DNA of 64,000 bases from Luteimonas suaedae (GTDB lineage Bacteria > Pseudomonadota > Gammaproteobacteria > Xanthomonadales > Xanthomonadaceae): NCBI RefSeq assembly GCF_008312895.1, contig NZ_VSSP01000010.1:62001-126000 (forward strand), given 5' to 3'. Below the pieces are notes generated by a model. That model worked only from the letters and a program-made list of their open reading frames with translations, made no database searches and was not told the DNA's origin. Shown one piece after another: positions 26,290 to 35,869 of the stretch. Within the stretch, counting starts at the first letter, position 1. Each line of letters opens with the position of its first letter. Made by a program: the position numbers and the translations under genes.

Positions 26290-27090
26290 ATGACCGACTC
26301 CCGCCACCTGCTGGCCCCGCTCGCCCTCCTCGCTCTCGCGCTGTCGTCCGGCCCGCTGCGCGCCCAGACGCCACCGCCGGCCTACGAGGAAGACGCGCAG
26401 ATCTGGAACCTGACCGGCGAACTCGGCCTGGCCATGAGCCGCGGCAACCGCCGCTCCGAGAACCTCAACAGCAAGCTGCTGTTCTCGCAGGAGGACGTGC
26501 GCAGCAAGCACCGGCTGACATTGTCGGCGTTACGTGCCAAGAGCGACGTCACCGGCGATTTCGACGGCGACGGCATTGCCGAGACCCGCTACACCACCAG
26601 CGCCAACCGCTACCAGATCGGCGGCACCACCGCGATCAAGGTCAACGAGATGCACAACTGGTTCGGCGCGGCGCGCTACGAGCGCGACGACTTCTCGCTC
26701 TATGACTACCAGGGCACATTCTCGTTCGGCTACGGGCACCACTTCCTGAAGAACGACCGCACCAAGCTGCTGACCGAGATCGGCCCCGGCTACCGCCGTG
26801 CGCGCCACGCCGAGAGCGGCGAGATCCGCAGCGACTTCATCGTGCGCGGGCTGCTCGATTTCGAGCGCCGGCTGACCGAAAACACCCGCTTGACTAATAC
26901 ACTGCTGATCGAGTCCGGCAACGAAAACACCTTCGCCCAGAACGATCTCGGCGTCGCGGTGTCGATGAACGAATCGCTGGCATTGAAGGCCGCGCTGCAG
27001 GCCCGCCACAACACCGAGGTCGAAGATCAGGTCGGGATCAAGAACACCGACACCCTGACCACGATCAACCTGGTCTACACCTTCAGGTAG
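26290..27090 (+). CDS. DUF481 family outer-membrane protein
   Basis: The 266-residue protein has a signal peptide (LLAPLALLALALSSGPLRAQ) and then a beta-barrel of the DUF481 (YdiY-like, salt-induced outer membrane) family. Strand pairs are evident from alternating patterns such as WNLTGELGLAMSRGNRRSEN, YQGTFSFGYGHHFL, KLLTEIGPGYRRARH, and the C-terminal strand TTINLVYTFR ending in Arg after an aromatic. The role is unknown. Its TAG stop codon is the first three bases of the 269-base inverted-repeat element that follows. Confidence 0.9.
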   Translation: MTDSRHLLAPLALLALALSSGPLRAQTPPPAYEEDAQIWNLTGELGLAMSRGNRRSENLNSKLLFSQEDVRSKHRLTLSALRAKSDVTGDFDGDGIAETRYTTSANRYQIGGTTAIKVNEMHNWFGAARYERDDFSLYDYQGTFSFGYGHHFLKNDRTKLLTEIGPGYRRARHAESGEIRSDFIVRGLLDFERRLTENTRLTNTLLIESGNENTFAQNDLGVAVSMNESLALKAALQARHNTEVEDQVGIKNTDTLTTINLVYTFR

Positions 27091-27356
27091 GGCCTGTTAA
27101 CGCTTCCCGAGCAGGTTGCGCCGGGCCTGAGGGTGTGCGGGGCAAGGAAGAACGAAGGCGCGTATGTCGATACGCAACTGAGTGATGACGCCGCACCGCG
27201 CGGCCTCAGGCCCGGCCCTTCGGGTTGCGCCGCAGTGGCCGCCATGCGGCGCCGCGCGGCTTGACCTTGCAGTCAGCAAGGCGCGGCGCCGCGCAACACC
27301 ACCTGGCGGCCACTGCGGCGCAACGCGACCTGCTCGGGAAGCGTTAACAGGCCCTA
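27088..27356. repeat. 269-base element with 29-base terminal inverted repeats and nested palindromes
   Basis: Bases 27088-27116 (starting TAGGGCCTGTTAACGCTTCC) are repeated exactly in inverted orientation at 27328-27356. The interior holds two more inverted pairs: GCCTGAGG...CCTCAGGC (about 27125-27212), and TTGCGCCGCAGTGGCCGCCA with TGGCGGCCACTGCGGCGCAA (about 27228-27324), which encloses a GCGGCGCCGCGC/GCGCGGCGCCGC hairpin. The left end supplies the stop codon of the DUF481 gene and the right end the stop codon of hemC. No open frame lies inside. It resembles a MITE or a large structured transcription stop between convergent genes. Confidence 0.85.
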
Positions 27357-28262
27357 GGCCAACAGGCGGTCGGCGCCGGCGGCGAGCAGGTCGCGGGCGA
27401 CGCGTTCGCCGAGCTGTTCGCGCGCGTCGGCGGTATCGCTGCCGCAGGCGCGCACCAGTTGCCCGTCGGCGGCGCTGCCGACCAGTCCGTGCAGGGTGAT
27501 CCGCTCCCCTTCCAGCAGGGCCAGCGCCGCCACCGGCACGTGGCAGCTACCCTCGAGGGCCCGGTTCATTGCGCGCTCGGCCTCCACGCACAGGCGCGTG
27601 TCGCGGTCGTCGAGCACGGCGAGCAGGGCGGCGACGCCGGCATCGTCGTCCCGGCATTCGACCGCGATCGCGCCCTGCGCCGGTGCCGGCAGCCAGTCCG
27701 GCGCGTCCAGCCGCATGCGGATGCGCCGCTCCAGGCCGAGCCGCTGCAGCCCGGCACAGGCGAGCACGATGGCGTCGTAGTCGCCGGCATCGAGTTTCGT
27801 CAGGCGGGTGTTGACGTTGCCGCGTACGTCCAGCGGCTGCACATCGGGGCGCAGCGCGCGCAACTGCGCTTGCCGCCGCAGCGATGAAGTGCCCACGCGC
27901 GCGCCCGGCGGCAGCGCCATCGGCGTGGCATGGGCGGCGCTGACGAAGGCGTCGGCGGAGTCGGCACGCGCCAGGATCGCCGGCAACGCGAAACCCGGCT
28001 CCAGCGCCATCGGCACGTCCTTGAGCGAGTGCACCGCGCAATCGACTTCGCCGCGCTGCATGGCCGATTCCAACTCCTTGAGGAACAGGCCCTTGCCGCC
28101 GATCGCCGCCAGCGACCGGTCCAGCACCTCGTCACCGCGCGTGCTCATCGGCACCAGTTCGACCTCGAGGCCGGGATGCGCCTCACGCAGGCGCGCGGCG
28201 ACGTGTTCGCTCTGCCACAGGGCGAGCGGGCTCTTGCGGGTGGCGATGCGGAGGGTCTTCAT
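27354..28262 (-). CDS. hemC: Hydroxymethylbilane synthase (porphobilinogen deaminase)
   Basis: HemC joins four porphobilinogen molecules into hydroxymethylbilane in tetrapyrrole synthesis. The 302-residue protein begins [17 protein letters not shown] and shows the catalytic segment around AVHSLKDVP (Asp82), the arginine-rich [12 protein letters not shown] and VRGNVNTRL segments that bind the growing chain, and Cys240 in ALEGSCHVP for the covalent dipyrromethane cofactor. The start at 28262 is the family start. The gene lies downstream of algR, as in Pseudomonas, but here 345 bases of repeat-rich spacer separate them, so it probably has its own promoter. Confidence 0.97.
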   Translation of the reverse strand: MKTLRIATRKSPLALWQSEHVAARLREAHPGLEVELVPMSTRGDEVLDRSLAAIGGKGLFLKELESAMQRGEVDCAVHSLKDVPMALEPGFALPAILARADSADAFVSAAHATPMALPPGARVGTSSLRRQAQLRALRPDVQPLDVRGNVNTRLTKLDAGDYDAIVLACAGLQRLGLERRIRMRLDAPDWLPAPAQGAIAVECRDDDAGVAALLAVLDDRDTRLCVEAERAMNRALEGSCHVPVAALALLEGERITLHGLVGSAADGQLVRACGSDTADAREQLGERVARDLLAAGADRLLA

Positions 28263-28383
28263 CGACCCATTATCGCCGGTCGGGGCGCGAGCCGCGGCGG
28301 GCTGGCGTGAACGCCGGGCTCGAATGGAGGGTCGTCGACCATCGACCGTCAACCGAGTCGCAGGTCGTGGCTCGTAGCCGTGG

Positions 28384-28434
28384 TCCGTGGGTCCGTGGGT
28401 CCGTGGGTCCGTGGTCCGTGGTCCGTGGTCCGTG
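28384..28434. repeat. Seven tandem copies of TCCGTGG(G)
   Basis: The heptamer TCCGTGG is repeated seven times (the last copy partial), three of them separated by an extra G. It lies between hemC and algR. Arrays of this kind vary easily in copy number and might change spacing in the hemC promoter region. Confidence 0.75.
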
Positions 28435-28456
28435 CCGCAAGCATGCGGCTTTTGCC

Positions 28457-28597
28457 GTCATCCCGGCGCAGGCCGGGATCTAGGCCCGCCGCCGTCCGGA
28501 CGAGTCGCCTGCCTGGATCCCGGCTTGCGCCGGGATGACGATCTCGAAGTTCTGCCGCTGCCGGAGCCCGATTCCCGATTCCCGATTCCCGATCCCC
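28457..28597. repeat. TCATCCCGGC inverted pair followed by GATTCCC heptamers
   Basis: GTCATCCCGGCGCAGGCCGG at about 28457 and the inverted ATCCCGGCTTGCGCCGGGAT ending near 28541 form a REP doublet. A four-copy GATTCCC array follows at 28570-28597. Together with the TCCGTGG array they fill the hemC-algR gap, which contains no gene. Confidence 0.75.
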
Positions 28598-28607
28598 GGC
28601 CGATCGC

Positions 28608-29336
28608 TCACAGTCGCTGGATCACCTCGCGCACCTGCGCCACGCAACGGCGGCTGACTTCCAGCGGCTGCTGCACGTGCCGCAGCATCGCGTGCACGTG
28701 GCCGTCGTGGTCGCGGCGGACCTCCACCAGTTCGTGCCGCGCGACCAGGCAGTTGCGGTGGATGCGCATGAAGCGCTCGCCGAACTCCTGCTCGAGCGAT
28801 TTCAGCGATTCCTCGATCAGGTCCTCGCCGCGCGCGTGGTGCACCACCACGTACTTTTCCTCGGCCTGCAGGTAATACACCTCCTCGACCGGGATCAGCC
28901 GCAGGCTGCCGCGCAGGCGTGCGCACAGGTGGGTACGGCTCCGGTGCAGGCTGGCGCCGCCGTCATGGTCGCGGCCAATGGTGAAGGTGCGCGCACGCTC
29001 GAGCGCCGCATGCAGCCGCTCCGGCCGCACCGGCTTGACCAGATAGTCGACGGCGGCGGCCTCGAACGCCGACAGCGCGTGCGCGTCGTAGGCGGTGCAG
29101 AACACCACCGCCGGGCGCGGCTCGAACGCGGCCAGGTGGCGCGCGGTCTCCAGGCCGTCGATGCCGGGCATGGCGATGTCGAGCAAGATCAGGTCGGCGT
29201 CGTGCTCGGCGCAGGCATGCAGCGCGGCGTGGCCGTCGCCGACCTCGGCCACCAGCTCCACGCCCGGCTGCTGCGCCAGCAGCGTGCGCAACCGCTCCCG
29301 GGCCAGCGGCTCGTCGTCGGCGATCACGACCTTCAC
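28608..29336 (-). CDS. algR: LytTR-family response regulator AlgR
   Basis: The 242-residue protein has a receiver domain (acidic pair Asp7/Asp8, phospho-acceptor Asp53 in LILLDIAMPG, Lys in YLVKPV) and a C-terminal LytTR DNA-binding domain with EVYYLQAEEKYVVVHH and FMRIHRNCLVARHELVEV. This is the AlgR type, which in Pseudomonas controls alginate, type IV pili and virulence. The start codon is GTG at 29336. It follows the algZ-like kinase gene after 27 bases, and hemC lies downstream, the same neighbourhood as in Pseudomonas. Confidence 0.9.
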   Translation of the reverse strand: MKVVIADDEPLARERLRTLLAQQPGVELVAEVGDGHAALHACAEHDADLILLDIAMPGIDGLETARHLAAFEPRPAVVFCTAYDAHALSAFEAAAVDYLVKPVRPERLHAALERARTFTIGRDHDGGASLHRSRTHLCARLRGSLRLIPVEEVYYLQAEEKYVVVHHARGEDLIEESLKSLEQEFGERFMRIHRNCLVARHELVEVRRDHDGHVHAMLRHVQQPLEVSRRCVAQVREVIQRL

Positions 29337-29363
29337 GTCAGGCGCCCTCCCGCGCTTCGCGTC

Positions 29364-30407
29364 TCAGTCGAGCGGCAGCTCGATCTCGCAGGCATAGTAG
29401 CCGTCGCGCCAGTCGCAGGCCATTCGCGCGCGCGCGCCAAAGGCATAGCTGAGGCGGTGGGCGATGCTGCGCTGGGCGTGGCCGGCGCCCTGCTGCGGCA
29501 TCTGCGCCGGCGCCGACGGCGGCAGCGACGGGTTGCGCACCCGCAGGTACAGGGTGTCCGGGGTCGCCACGAGCTCGATCGCGATGCAGCCGCCCCGCGG
29601 CAGCCGCGAGATGCCGTGCAGCACGGCGTTCTCCAGCAGCGGCTGCAGCACCAGCCGCGGCATCGGCAGCGTCCACGGCAACGGCTCGGTCCTGCGCCAC
29701 TGCACCTGCAGGCGCTCGCCCACGCGCAGCTGCTCGATGGCGAGGTACTGCTCGGCCAGCCGCACTTCCTCGGCCAGCGACGAATCGCCCTCGCCGGCGC
29801 CGAGCGCGGCGCGGAACAGGTCGGACAGGTCGAGCACGGCGCGCTCGGCCACGGCCGGATCGCGCCGCAGCAGGCCGGCGATCATGTTCATGCTGTTGAA
29901 CAGGAAATGCGGGCGGATTCGCGCCTGCAGCGCGTCGGCCTGGGCGCGGGCGCTGGCGTTGACCTGCGCCCGCCAGCCGTCGATCACGTAGAAGTAGCGC
30001 AGCGCGAGCGCGGTGATCAGCGCCACCACCGCGCACGAGCCGCCGACGAAGCGCCAGAATCCGGGCCAGGCCTCGGCCTCGCCGACGCTGGCGAACAGGG
30101 CATGCACCACCGCCGCCGCGACCGCCGCCACCAGGGTCGACAGCGCCACCGCCGCCAGCGCGCCGAGGCGCCGCGGCAGCGCCGACAACGTGCGCCGCGA
30201 CACGCACAGCAGCACCGAGGCCGCCAGCGCCAGCCACAGCGCATAGCCGCTGGCCGACAGCAGCCGTGGCAGATTCCAACCCGGCGCGCCGTCCGGTACC
30301 AGCGCCACCACCACCACCACCAACTGCGCCAGGCCGAGCATCGCCGCCAGCCGCGGCAGCCGGCACAGATCCGGCAGCCACGGTTCGCGGTTGCGCGGAT
30401 CGCTCAC
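29364..30407 (-). CDS. algZ: LytS/AlgZ-type sensor histidine kinase
   Basis: The 347-residue inner-membrane kinase has four membrane segments in the first 140 residues. The His_kinase domain follows, with the phospho-acceptor His167 in QARIRPHFLFNSMNMIAGLL, the signature of the LytS/AlgZ (FimS) group. The ATP-binding part includes LVLQPLLENAVLHGISRL. It is the cognate partner of the downstream AlgR. The start codon is GTG at 30407, only 3 bases after the stop of the carboxylesterase gene, so all three genes form an operon. The sensed signal is unknown. Confidence 0.9.
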   Translation of the reverse strand: MSDPRNREPWLPDLCRLPRLAAMLGLAQLVVVVVALVPDGAPGWNLPRLLSASGYALWLALAASVLLCVSRRTLSALPRRLGALAAVALSTLVAAVAAAVVHALFASVGEAEAWPGFWRFVGGSCAVVALITALALRYFYVIDGWRAQVNASARAQADALQARIRPHFLFNSMNMIAGLLRRDPAVAERAVLDLSDLFRAALGAGEGDSSLAEEVRLAEQYLAIEQLRVGERLQVQWRRTEPLPWTLPMPRLVLQPLLENAVLHGISRLPRGGCIAIELVATPDTLYLRVRNPSLPPSAPAQMPQQGAGHAQRSIAHRLSYAFGARARMACDWRDGYYACEIELPLD

Positions 30408-30410
30408 CGC

Positions 30411-31106
30411 TCAGTGGCCCGCCAGCCTCGCCGACAGCCAGGCACCGAGATCGCGGATCTCCTCGGCACAGACCGAATGCGGCATCGGATAGGCATGCCA
30501 TTCGACGTCGAAACCGCGCCGGCGCAGCAGCGCTGCACTATGCGCACCGGCCGCATGCGGCACCACCGGATCCTGGGTGCCGTGGGCCATGAACACCGGT
30601 TGCCGCGTCGCCGCGTCCGGCGGCACGGCCGCGGCCGCCTGCGCGCCGGGAAGATAGGTCGACAGGCCGATCAGCCCCGCCAGCGGCGCACTCCGGCGCA
30701 AGCCCGCGGCCAGCGTGATCGCGCCGCCCTGCGAGAAGCCGGCGAGGAAGATCCGCTCCGCCGGGACGCCGCGCTCGACCTCGCGCGCAATCAACGCCTC
30801 CACCTGCGCCACCGATTCGTCCACGCCCTGCTCGTCGGCGCGGTTGGCGAGATCGGCGTCGCGGATGTCGTACCAGGCACGCATGCGCATGCCGTTGTTG
30901 ATCGTCACCGCGCGCACCGGCGCATGCGGGAACACGAAGCGCAGCGGCGGCCAGTCGCGACGGACCAGTTCCGGCACGATCGGCACGAAATCGTGGCCGT
31001 CGGCGCCGAGGCCGTGCAGCCAGAGCACGCTCCAGCGCGGATCGGGGGCGGTGTCGCGTTCGAGCGTTTCGAGCATGGCGAGTACGGCATCGGGAGCGAT
31101 CCGCAT
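30411..31106 (-). CDS. Alpha/beta-hydrolase carboxylesterase (phospholipase/carboxylesterase family)
   Basis: The 231-residue cytoplasmic hydrolase belongs to the Abhydrolase_2 family, whose Pseudomonas members are short-chain carboxylesterases (EstB). The catalytic triad is Ser125 in AGFSQGG, Asp179 in HGTQDPVVP and His210 in YPMPHSVC. The LHGLGADGHDF segment near residue 31 supplies the oxyanion hole, and INNGMRMRAWYDI is a family marker. It is the first gene of the run with algZ and algR. Confidence 0.93.
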   Translation of the reverse strand: MRIAPDAVLAMLETLERDTAPDPRWSVLWLHGLGADGHDFVPIVPELVRRDWPPLRFVFPHAPVRAVTINNGMRMRAWYDIRDADLANRADEQGVDESVAQVEALIAREVERGVPAERIFLAGFSQGGAITLAAGLRRSAPLAGLIGLSTYLPGAQAAAAVPPDAATRQPVFMAHGTQDPVVPHAAGAHSAALLRRRGFDVEWHAYPMPHSVCAEEIRDLGAWLSARLAGH

Positions 31107-31140
31107 TATGCACGGCGTGCGTTCCGTGCCCCCGCCATGG

Positions 31141-33024
31141 TCACGCTGGTTCGAGCACGGCAGGCGGCGCCGTACGCAGGGTGTTCGCGCGCAGCAGCAG
31201 CGGCGGCGGCGCCAGCTCCTCCGGCGTGCACAGCAGGCGCCAGCGCCGCAGGCGCTGTCCGACCGCGCGCGAGGACGTGAGCATCACGATCGGAATCGAC
31301 AGCCCGAGCCCGACGATCACCGGCGACATCCACGCCGCCAGACCGGGCGATACCGCGTACGCGATCACCCCGGACACCACGCCCATCAGGGTGGCGCCAC
31401 CGTAGCTGCGCAGCAGTCCGGAGAGCGGCTGGCTGCCATCGTCGCGGCGCTGCGGATCCCAGCCCGAATCCTTGCCCGCCAGGACGCCGGCCACGCCGCG
31501 CGATTGCACGTACATCGTCACCGGCGCCATCAGCGCGGCGAGCACGATCTCCAGCAGCACGCCGACCGCCGCCCGCAGCGCACCGCCGCAGCCGCGCCGC
31601 GTCGCCGGATCGGCCATGCTCGCCACGTAGCCCAGGAGCTTCGGCGCCAGCAGCATCGACATCGTCAGCACGAACACCCACAGGAAGCGGTCCGCGTCCT
31701 GCGCCAGCCAATAGGCGGCCACCGAATAGCCGTCGCCGCTGTCGTCGAATTCCTGCCGCAGCGGGATAGCGATGCCGACCAGCATCAGCATCGCCCACAG
31801 CGGCGCGGTCAGGTAATGGCCGATGCCGATCAGCAGATGCCAGCGGTTGACCCAGTGCAGCCCGCGCGCCGGCAGCACCGCGGCGTGCTGCAGGTTGCCC
31901 TGGCACCAGCGGCGGTCGCGCACCAGCATGTCGGTCAGCGACGGCGGCCCTTCCTCGTAGCTGCCGGGCAGGCCCGGCACCATGTGCAGCGCCCAGCCGC
32001 CGCGGCGCAGCAGCGCCGCCTCGACGAAATCGTGGCTGAGCACGTGGCCGGCGAACGGCGCGAGGCCGCGCAGCGGCGGCAACCCGGCATGGGCGGCGAA
32101 CGCCGCGGTGCGGATGATCGCGTTGTGGCCCCAGTAGTTGCTTTCAGCGCCGTGCCACCAGGCCACGCCGTAGGCCATCACCTGCCCAAACATGCGCCCG
32201 GCGAACTGCTGCGTGCGCGCGAACAGGGTATTGCCGTTGACGATCAGCGGCAGGGTCTGGATCAGCGCGACGTCCGGGTGCCGTTCCATCGCGGCCGCCA
32301 GCCGCACCAGGGTGTCGCCGGTCATCAGGCTGTCGGCGTCCAGGATCACGAACTGCGGCCAGGCACCGCCCCAGCGCCGTACCCACTCGGCGATGTTGCC
32401 GGCCTTGCGCTCGCGGTTGTCCTCGCGCAGCCGATACCAGATCCGCGCGCCTTCGCCCAGGCGCGCGCGCAGCGCCGCGAACGCGCGCGCCTCGGCGGCC
32501 TGGACCTCCGGCCGCCGGCTGTCGCTGAGCACGAAGAAGTCGAACTTCTCCGCGTGCCCGGTCTGCACCAGCGACTCGTACATCGCCTGCAGCCCGGCCA
32601 TCAGCCGCGCCGGATCCTCGTGGTAGGTCGGCAGCAGCAATGCGGTAGACGATGCGGGCGCCGGCAGCGGCGCCTGCGGCGACAGTCCCAACCGCCCCGG
32701 CCGTCGCTGCAGCATCACCACGAATCCGGCCAGGGTGCCGACGAAGGTCTGCACGATCCAGGCGAACAGCGCCACGAAGATCACCAGCAGCAGTGCTTCG
32801 AGCAGGTCGATCCCGTCGGCCCGCAGCAGCCACCAGATCTGATAGGTGGCGACGAAGGTCAGCAATGCGGCGATGCCGATCACCGCGCCGCGGCGCCAGC
32901 GCATGGCCGGCGGCGCGCTCGGCAGGTGCCGTGGCGCGACGCGGCCGTCGCGCAGCGACTGCACCGGCATCGGCAGCGGCGCTTCCGGCGGCAGCGGGGC
33001 GGGCACCGGACTCATGCCGTCCAT
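31141..33024 (-). CDS. opgH: Osmoregulated periplasmic glucan glucosyltransferase OpgH
   Basis: OpgH (MdoH) is the inner-membrane GT2 enzyme that polymerises the glucan backbone from UDP-glucose and exports it. The 627-residue protein has several membrane helices and a large cytoplasmic catalytic domain with the GT2 motifs: [35 protein letters not shown] and the QxxRW-like [13 protein letters not shown]. The ATG at 33024 gives the MDG start seen in Xanthomonas OpgH; the ATG at 33015 overlapping the upstream stop (ATGA) is an alternative. It is shorter than E. coli OpgH (847 residues), as is usual for xanthomonads. It follows the opgD-like gene. Confidence 0.95.
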   Translation of the reverse strand: MDGMSPVPAPLPPEAPLPMPVQSLRDGRVAPRHLPSAPPAMRWRRGAVIGIAALLTFVATYQIWWLLRADGIDLLEALLLVIFVALFAWIVQTFVGTLAGFVVMLQRRPGRLGLSPQAPLPAPASSTALLLPTYHEDPARLMAGLQAMYESLVQTGHAEKFDFFVLSDSRRPEVQAAEARAFAALRARLGEGARIWYRLREDNRERKAGNIAEWVRRWGGAWPQFVILDADSLMTGDTLVRLAAAMERHPDVALIQTLPLIVNGNTLFARTQQFAGRMFGQVMAYGVAWWHGAESNYWGHNAIIRTAAFAAHAGLPPLRGLAPFAGHVLSHDFVEAALLRRGGWALHMVPGLPGSYEEGPPSLTDMLVRDRRWCQGNLQHAAVLPARGLHWVNRWHLLIGIGHYLTAPLWAMLMLVGIAIPLRQEFDDSGDGYSVAAYWLAQDADRFLWVFVLTMSMLLAPKLLGYVASMADPATRRGCGGALRAAVGVLLEIVLAALMAPVTMYVQSRGVAGVLAGKDSGWDPQRRDDGSQPLSGLLRSYGGATLMGVVSGVIAYAVSPGLAAWMSPVIVGLGLSIPIVMLTSSRAVGQRLRRWRLLCTPEELAPPPLLLRANTLRTAPPAVLEPA

Positions 33025-34565
33025 CGGTACAGCCAGGTCTCCGACAGCGGCCGAGACCGCTCGCCGAGGACCAGCCGCAGCTCGATCGCGGCGGCGTCGC
33101 CGGGCACCAGTTCGAAGCTGGAACGCCAGCCGCCGGTGTGCGGATTGCGGTAGGCCACCGCATTGCGCAGCTCGCCGGCCGAAGCGCTGGCCTGCAGCGG
33201 CGGATCGGCATCGTCGGCCAGTCGCGCCAGCGACTCGCCCTGCCAGTCGATCACGAACAGGCGCGCGCCGTCGGCGGTCCTGCCGGCTCGGGTGGCGACG
33301 ACCGTTGCCAGCGCCGGTTTCCACTCGTGGCGATCGCACCAGTGCAGGCGGTAGCGCCAGCGCGACTCGCGGCCGGCGGCCAACGGCGCGCGCGGACGCC
33401 AGAAGGCGACGATGTTGTCGTGGTACTCGTCGGCGGTCGGAATCTCCACCAGGTGCACCTCGCCCTCGCCCCAGTCGTCGAGCGGCTCGACCCACAGGCT
33501 CGGCCGGTTCTCGTAGGCGGCCTCGGCGTCAAGGAAATCGGCAGCCGCGCGCTTGCGCTGCATCAGCCCGAAGCCGCGCGGATCGCGCTCCTGGAAGCCG
33601 CTGTGCTGCAGCGTCACCGGGTTGGCCAACGGCCGCCACACCTGCTCGCCGGCGCCGGTCAGCAGCGCTAGGCCATCGGAGTCGTGCACCGCCGGGCGCC
33701 AGTCGTCGACGCCGGCGCGGTCGCCGGCGTCGAAGTGGAACATGCTGGTCAGCGGCGCGATGCCGGCGTGGGCGAGCGTGCGGCGCGGGAACAGCCGCGC
33801 GTCGACATCGAACACCGTTTCCGCACCCGGTACGATGCAGAAGCGGAACGCGCCAGCCACCGATGGGCTGTCGAGCAGCGCGTGCACCACGATGTGATCG
33901 GCATCCGCGTCCGGCTGCTCGAGCCAGAATGCGCGGAACGCCGGGAATTCCTCCGGCTCCGGCTCGCCGGTCCCCAGCGCCAGTCCCCGCGCCGAAAGCC
34001 CGTAGCCGAGCCCGCGCGGCAGCGCGCGGAAGTAGCTGGCGCCAAGGAACACGCACAGTTCGTCGAAGCGCGCGGGATCGTTCAGCGGCGCGTGCAGGCG
34101 GAAGCCGGCGAAGCCGATGTCACCCAGTTCGGGGACCGGCTGCGGCGCGTAATCGAACAGGTCGGTGGTGAACGCGAACGGCCGCGAACGGCGCCCTTGC
34201 ACGACATGGATCGCCACTCGCTCCTTGAACAGGAAGCCGCGGTGGAAGAACTGCGCCTGGAACGGCAGGCCTTCCTCGCGCCACAGCGCGCGGGCCGCCT
34301 TGTAGCGGAAGTCGCGGTACTGGTCGTAGCCGATCGCATCGAGCGCCGCGGGCAGGTCCGCCGCCGGCGCCCGGTAGGGCGCGGCCGCCAACCGGCGCGC
34401 CAGCGCGGGCACGGTACCGTCGTCGAACGCTGTCGCCGCGCCGGGATCGGCAGCCGATTGCGCGAACGCGCGCGCTGCTGGTCCGAACGCCAGCGGCCCC
34501 AAAAGCGCGGCGGACAGCAGTTGTCGTCGCTTCACACGGAAATCCTCGAATCCTCGACTGCGCAT
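33012..34565 (-). CDS. opgD: Periplasmic glucan biosynthesis protein OpgD/OpgG
   Basis: The 517-residue protein belongs to the MdoG/MdoD family, which shapes osmoregulated periplasmic glucans (branching or backbone release). The N-terminal [25 protein letters not shown] resembles a Tat signal, which points to the OpgD branch rather than Sec-exported OpgG. Typical family segments include [47 protein letters not shown] and [15 protein letters not shown]. The start is either ATG at 34565 or GTG at 34535; the latter has a better GAGGA site and begins VKRRQ. It overlaps opgH. Confidence 0.92.
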   Translation of the reverse strand: MRSRGFEDFRVKRRQLLSAALLGPLAFGPAARAFAQSAADPGAATAFDDGTVPALARRLAAAPYRAPAADLPAALDAIGYDQYRDFRYKAARALWREEGLPFQAQFFHRGFLFKERVAIHVVQGRRSRPFAFTTDLFDYAPQPVPELGDIGFAGFRLHAPLNDPARFDELCVFLGASYFRALPRGLGYGLSARGLALGTGEPEPEEFPAFRAFWLEQPDADADHIVVHALLDSPSVAGAFRFCIVPGAETVFDVDARLFPRRTLAHAGIAPLTSMFHFDAGDRAGVDDWRPAVHDSDGLALLTGAGEQVWRPLANPVTLQHSGFQERDPRGFGLMQRKRAAADFLDAEAAYENRPSLWVEPLDDWGEGEVHLVEIPTADEYHDNIVAFWRPRAPLAAGRESRWRYRLHWCDRHEWKPALATVVATRAGRTADGARLFVIDWQGESLARLADDADPPLQASASAGELRNAVAYRNPHTGGWRSSFELVPGDAAAIELRLVLGERSRPLSETWLYRWTA

Positions 34566-34900
34566 GATCGGGATTGGCCTGTGATTTTTCCGCTAAGCCG
34601 ATGCAGCGGGCGGCGGCCGCCGACAAGCGGCCGGCCATGGCCGGCCGCCGATCCCGAACGCCGCGGGGCGGGCAATGGCACGCCCTGTCGCGATGCCATG
34701 GTGGGCACGCTCGATCCACAGTATGGGAGCGACCCACGCGTGTGGGAGCGACGCCGGGCAGCGCCGGGGATGCGCAGCGGCGGTCGCAGCCGGGCCGGGC
34801 GGCAGCAGGTTGGCGCTCCGCTTCCCCGCTTGTGAAAGCGACAACAGCGCCGTGTTCCGACGACGCCGTCCGATGTCCTAGATATGCAGCGACGCCGGAC
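34566..34900. other. Spacer upstream of opgD, repeats only
   Basis: This 335-base gap shows no gene. It contains GTATGGGAGCGACCCACGCG and GTGTGGGAGCGACGCC, two direct copies of the GTGGGAGCGAC spacer repeat, near 34721-34756. It should include the opgDH promoter, but no clear -35/-10 pair could be chosen. Confidence 0.5.
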
Positions 34901-35503
34901 TCAGGGCCCGCACTGCCAGCGCCCCTCGAAGGTGCGGCTCGCACCATCGGCGCGCTGGTAGGTCAGCGTCGCCGGGCGCGGCGGCGATTCGCCGCCGCCG
35001 ATCGCGGCACCGGTCTCGACGATGTGGATCGTCTTGCCTTGGCCGGTGAACGTGGGACTCCGGGTCATGCCATCGAAGCCGCCAGGCGCGCGAATGGGCT
35101 CCACGTAGCCCGAGACCTTCACGACGCCCTGCGCCGGATCGTCCGACGCGACCACGCCCGTGGCGTACAGGATCGGCTGCGCGTCCCCGGTGGAGAAACT
35201 GCACGCGAGTTCGCCCCCCAGGTCTGCGCCCGCCACATCGCTTTCGGTCAGTGCATCGAGCTGGATCTTCGATCCATCACCGCCGACCGTGCCATCCGCA
35301 GCGGCAGGCGCAGGTGCGGCCGCTTCCTGCGTGGCGTCACTCACGGCCGCCGGCGCCGGGGCGGACGCCGGTGCTTCGGTGGCGGCCTGCGTCTCTTCAT
35401 CGGCAGGCGCGCATGCCGCCAGCAAACCGCCCGAGACCAGGGCGATGGCGACCGCTTTCGCGATGGATCCGGGTTCGAGAGCGAAAAACTTCCTGGCGAA
35501 CAT
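34901..35503 (-). CDS. Hypothetical lipoprotein
   Basis: The 200-residue protein has an N-terminal lipoprotein signal (IAKAVAIALVSGGLLAAC) with lipobox LAAC, then a long Ala/Pro/Glu-rich linker to about residue 75, then a compact domain with two cysteines (GELACSF and the C-terminal RWQCGP) that could form a disulfide. A GAGG site precedes the ATG at 35503; the longer frame to 35617 is not used. I do not recognise the family. It lies alone and its role is unknown. Confidence 0.75.
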   Translation of the reverse strand: MFARKFFALEPGSIAKAVAIALVSGGLLAACAPADEETQAATEAPASAPAPAAVSDATQEAAAPAPAAADGTVGGDGSKIQLDALTESDVAGADLGGELACSFSTGDAQPILYATGVVASDDPAQGVVKVSGYVEPIRAPGGFDGMTRSPTFTGQGKTIHIVETGAAIGGGESPPRPATLTYQRADGASRTFEGRWQCGP

Positions 35504-35869
35504 GGAGGACCTCGTGCGTTGCGACCGCCTCACGACATCGGCGGCCCGGGACACCGATGATGGCGGCGGGCGGCGTCGAGTTCCGTGAAGCGGCCTGCAT
35601 CGGCCACCCGACCGCATCGCCCTGCACGGCGGACCGCACCGGCGTTACCACGGGCAGGGTGGTGCGCATCGGCCGTCCCCGGGCGGGCCTGCCACAACTC
35701 CAGCGGCCCGCGCGGGTCGCCGCCGCCACACTCGAGCCGCAGGCGGGCGAGACCGGATCGCAGCGCCTGGCCCTGCTCGCCGCACGCGGGGCCGCAACCC
35801 GGCGGATATGCAGGCGCGATCGCAAGTGGTAATTTTGAGATTGAGACCCGGCCTGGTAGCGAGATCGCA
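35504..35869. other. Divergent intergenic region, nothing recognised
   Basis: These 366 bases separate two divergently transcribed genes for small exported proteins. Open frames here look like composition artefacts (Arg/Pro/Ala-rich). Just upstream of the right-hand gene is a less GC-rich stretch (AAGTGGTAATTTTGAGATTG) that may hold its promoter. Confidence 0.4.

Noticed and set aside
27088..27356. An insertion sequence with transposase
   Set aside because: The inverted ends are good, but the interior is only palindromes with no open frame, so it is called a non-coding element.
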